Shown in pieces: positions 5,379-6,151 of a stretch of 6,151 nucleotides of DNA. A program made the translations under genes and the position numbers. The number at the start of each line of letters is the position of its first letter. Within the stretch, counting starts at the first letter, position 1. The DNA lies in the NCBI GenBank assembly GCA_024643705.1, contig JAHEML010000254.1, positions 1 to 6,151 on the forward strand. Direction: 5' to 3'. The notes below the pieces were generated by a model, which worked only from the letters and a program-made list of their open reading frames with translations, was not told the DNA's origin and ran no database searches. Source of the DNA: Caldilineaceae bacterium. GTDB lineage: Bacteria > Chloroflexota > Anaerolineae > Caldilineales > Caldilineaceae.

Positions 5379-6151
5379 ATGACATCCTCTGATCTGTTTG
5401 AAACCATCCCGGCGGACACCACACTGCCACCCCCGCCCCGTGTACCTGGCTGGCCCTTCGTAGGCAATGCTCTCGACTTTCTCAACCGACCGATGAAATT
5501 TTTCCTGGAGTGCTACCACAAATACGGTCCCATTTTCCACATCCGCGCCGCCAACCAGCGCTTTGTGGTGATGGCCGGGCTGGAAGCCAATCGCTTCTTT
5601 GCCCAGGACAAGGACGAAATTTTTTCCAGCGAGCCTCTCTTTGGCGAATTTGCCCGGCAGATGGGGTCTGCCAACTTTTTGGTGGCCCAGGACGGAGCAC
5701 CCCATCGCCACATGCGCAAAGTGATGCAGCGGGGCTATTCCAAAAGCGGTATCGCGCCCCATCTGGATCAGATGGCCGAATTGACTTACCGTACCTCCCG
5801 CGGGTGGCGACCAGGCGAATTGATTTTTGCCAGGGATTCCTTTCAACGGCTGGTCACAGAGCAGTTGGGCACGGCCTTGGCCAACCACTCATCCCACGAG
5901 CATTTCGAGGCCATTCGCATCTACCTGGGCTCCCTGCTCAATGTACTGGTGATCAAGCGCCAGCCCCGACTGCTGCTCTCTCTGCCACGCTATAAAAATG
6001 CCCGGGCAAAGGTGATGGATTTCGCCCGGTTGGTTCTGGACGAACACCGCAACCGGCCGCCCGACGACGAACGCAGCCCCGATCTGATAGACGATCTGCT
6101 GGCTGCGCTGGATTGGAACGGCGATCCTCTGCAGGAAGAAGACCTGCTGGC
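5379..6151 (+). CDS. Cytochrome P450, N-terminal part (runs off the right edge)
   Basis: This reading frame stays open to the window edge, giving 257 full codons. The N-terminus has a proline-rich hinge (LPPPPRVPGWPFVGN, 16-30) followed by FFLECYHKYGPIFHIR (41-56), the typical P450 helix A and beta-1 entry. The C-helix motif HRHMRKVMQ (109-117) has the His-x3-Arg arrangement (His109, Arg113) that contacts a haem propionate in many P450s. There is no N-terminal membrane helix, so the protein is probably soluble. The family inserts one oxygen atom into organic substrates using haem and an electron-transfer partner. The I-helix (A/G)Gx(D/E)T(T/S), the ExxR motif and the Cys haem-ligand loop would lie beyond the window, so integrity and subfamily cannot be judged. 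It follows glpC by 131 bp with its own Shine-Dalgarno, and nothing ties it to glycerol metabolism. Substrate unknown. Confidence 0.88.
   Translation, partial: MTSSDLFETIPADTTLPPPPRVPGWPFVGNALDFLNRPMKFFLECYHKYGPIFHIRAANQRFVVMAGLEANRFFAQDKDEIFSSEPLFGEFARQMGSANFLVAQDGAPHRHMRKVMQRGYSKSGIAPHLDQMAELTYRTSRGWRPGELIFARDSFQRLVTEQLGTALANHSSHEHFEAIRIYLGSLLNVLVIKRQPRLLLSLPRYKNARAKVMDFARLVLDEHRNRPPDDERSPDLIDDLLAALDWNGDPLQEEDLL

Noticed and set aside
5244..5888. - strand open frame (214 codons) opposite the P450 start
   Set aside because: The + strand encodes a recognisable P450 N-terminus with a good Shine-Dalgarno; the - strand protein has no recognisable domain.

Overview
The window is about 60% GC by eye, and every gene I can support lies on the + strand. 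It holds the 3' end of a PTS enzyme I-type gene, a complete glpA-glpB-glpC set encoding the three-subunit anaerobic glycerol-3-phosphate dehydrogenase, and the 5' part of a cytochrome P450 gene that runs off the right edge. A GlpABC complex, short-period repeats in the spacers and a soluble bacterial P450 would fit a Chloroflexota bacterium (Anaerolineae/Caldilineae type). That placement is inference from style, because the window contains no marker gene.

Layout: 1-528 enzyme I C-terminal domain; 529-679 spacer with heptad repeats and a 15-bp inverted repeat; 680-2491 glpA; 2492-2614 spacer with heptads at both ends; 2615-3880 glpB; 3881-3972 spacer with a heptad-built hairpin and an octad repeat; 3973-5247 glpC; 5248-5378 spacer with only weak repeats but a good Shine-Dalgarno; 5379 to the edge, P450.

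How the genes work together: GlpA is the FAD-dependent catalytic subunit and oxidises sn-glycerol 3-phosphate to dihydroxyacetone phosphate. GlpB is the flavoprotein partner. GlpC carries two 4Fe-4S motifs and two CCG domains and passes the electrons to the membrane quinone pool. The enzyme I fragment could be the phosphoryl donor of a PTS-linked dihydroxyacetone kinase (DhaKLM type), which would make the locus a glycerol/dihydroxyacetone/G3P module. The genes needed to test this lie to the left of the window. The P450 is probably a separate function.

The most unusual content is non-coding. Three successive spacers carry short arrays with a 7-bp period (words such as TACGCAA, GTGCGTA, GTGAATA, GTGAAAC and TCACGCA). 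They are often in inverted pairs, and in two cases they run into the 3' end of the upstream gene. I see no new defence, mobile or biosynthetic system here. No tRNA, rRNA, CRISPR array or transposase was recognised.
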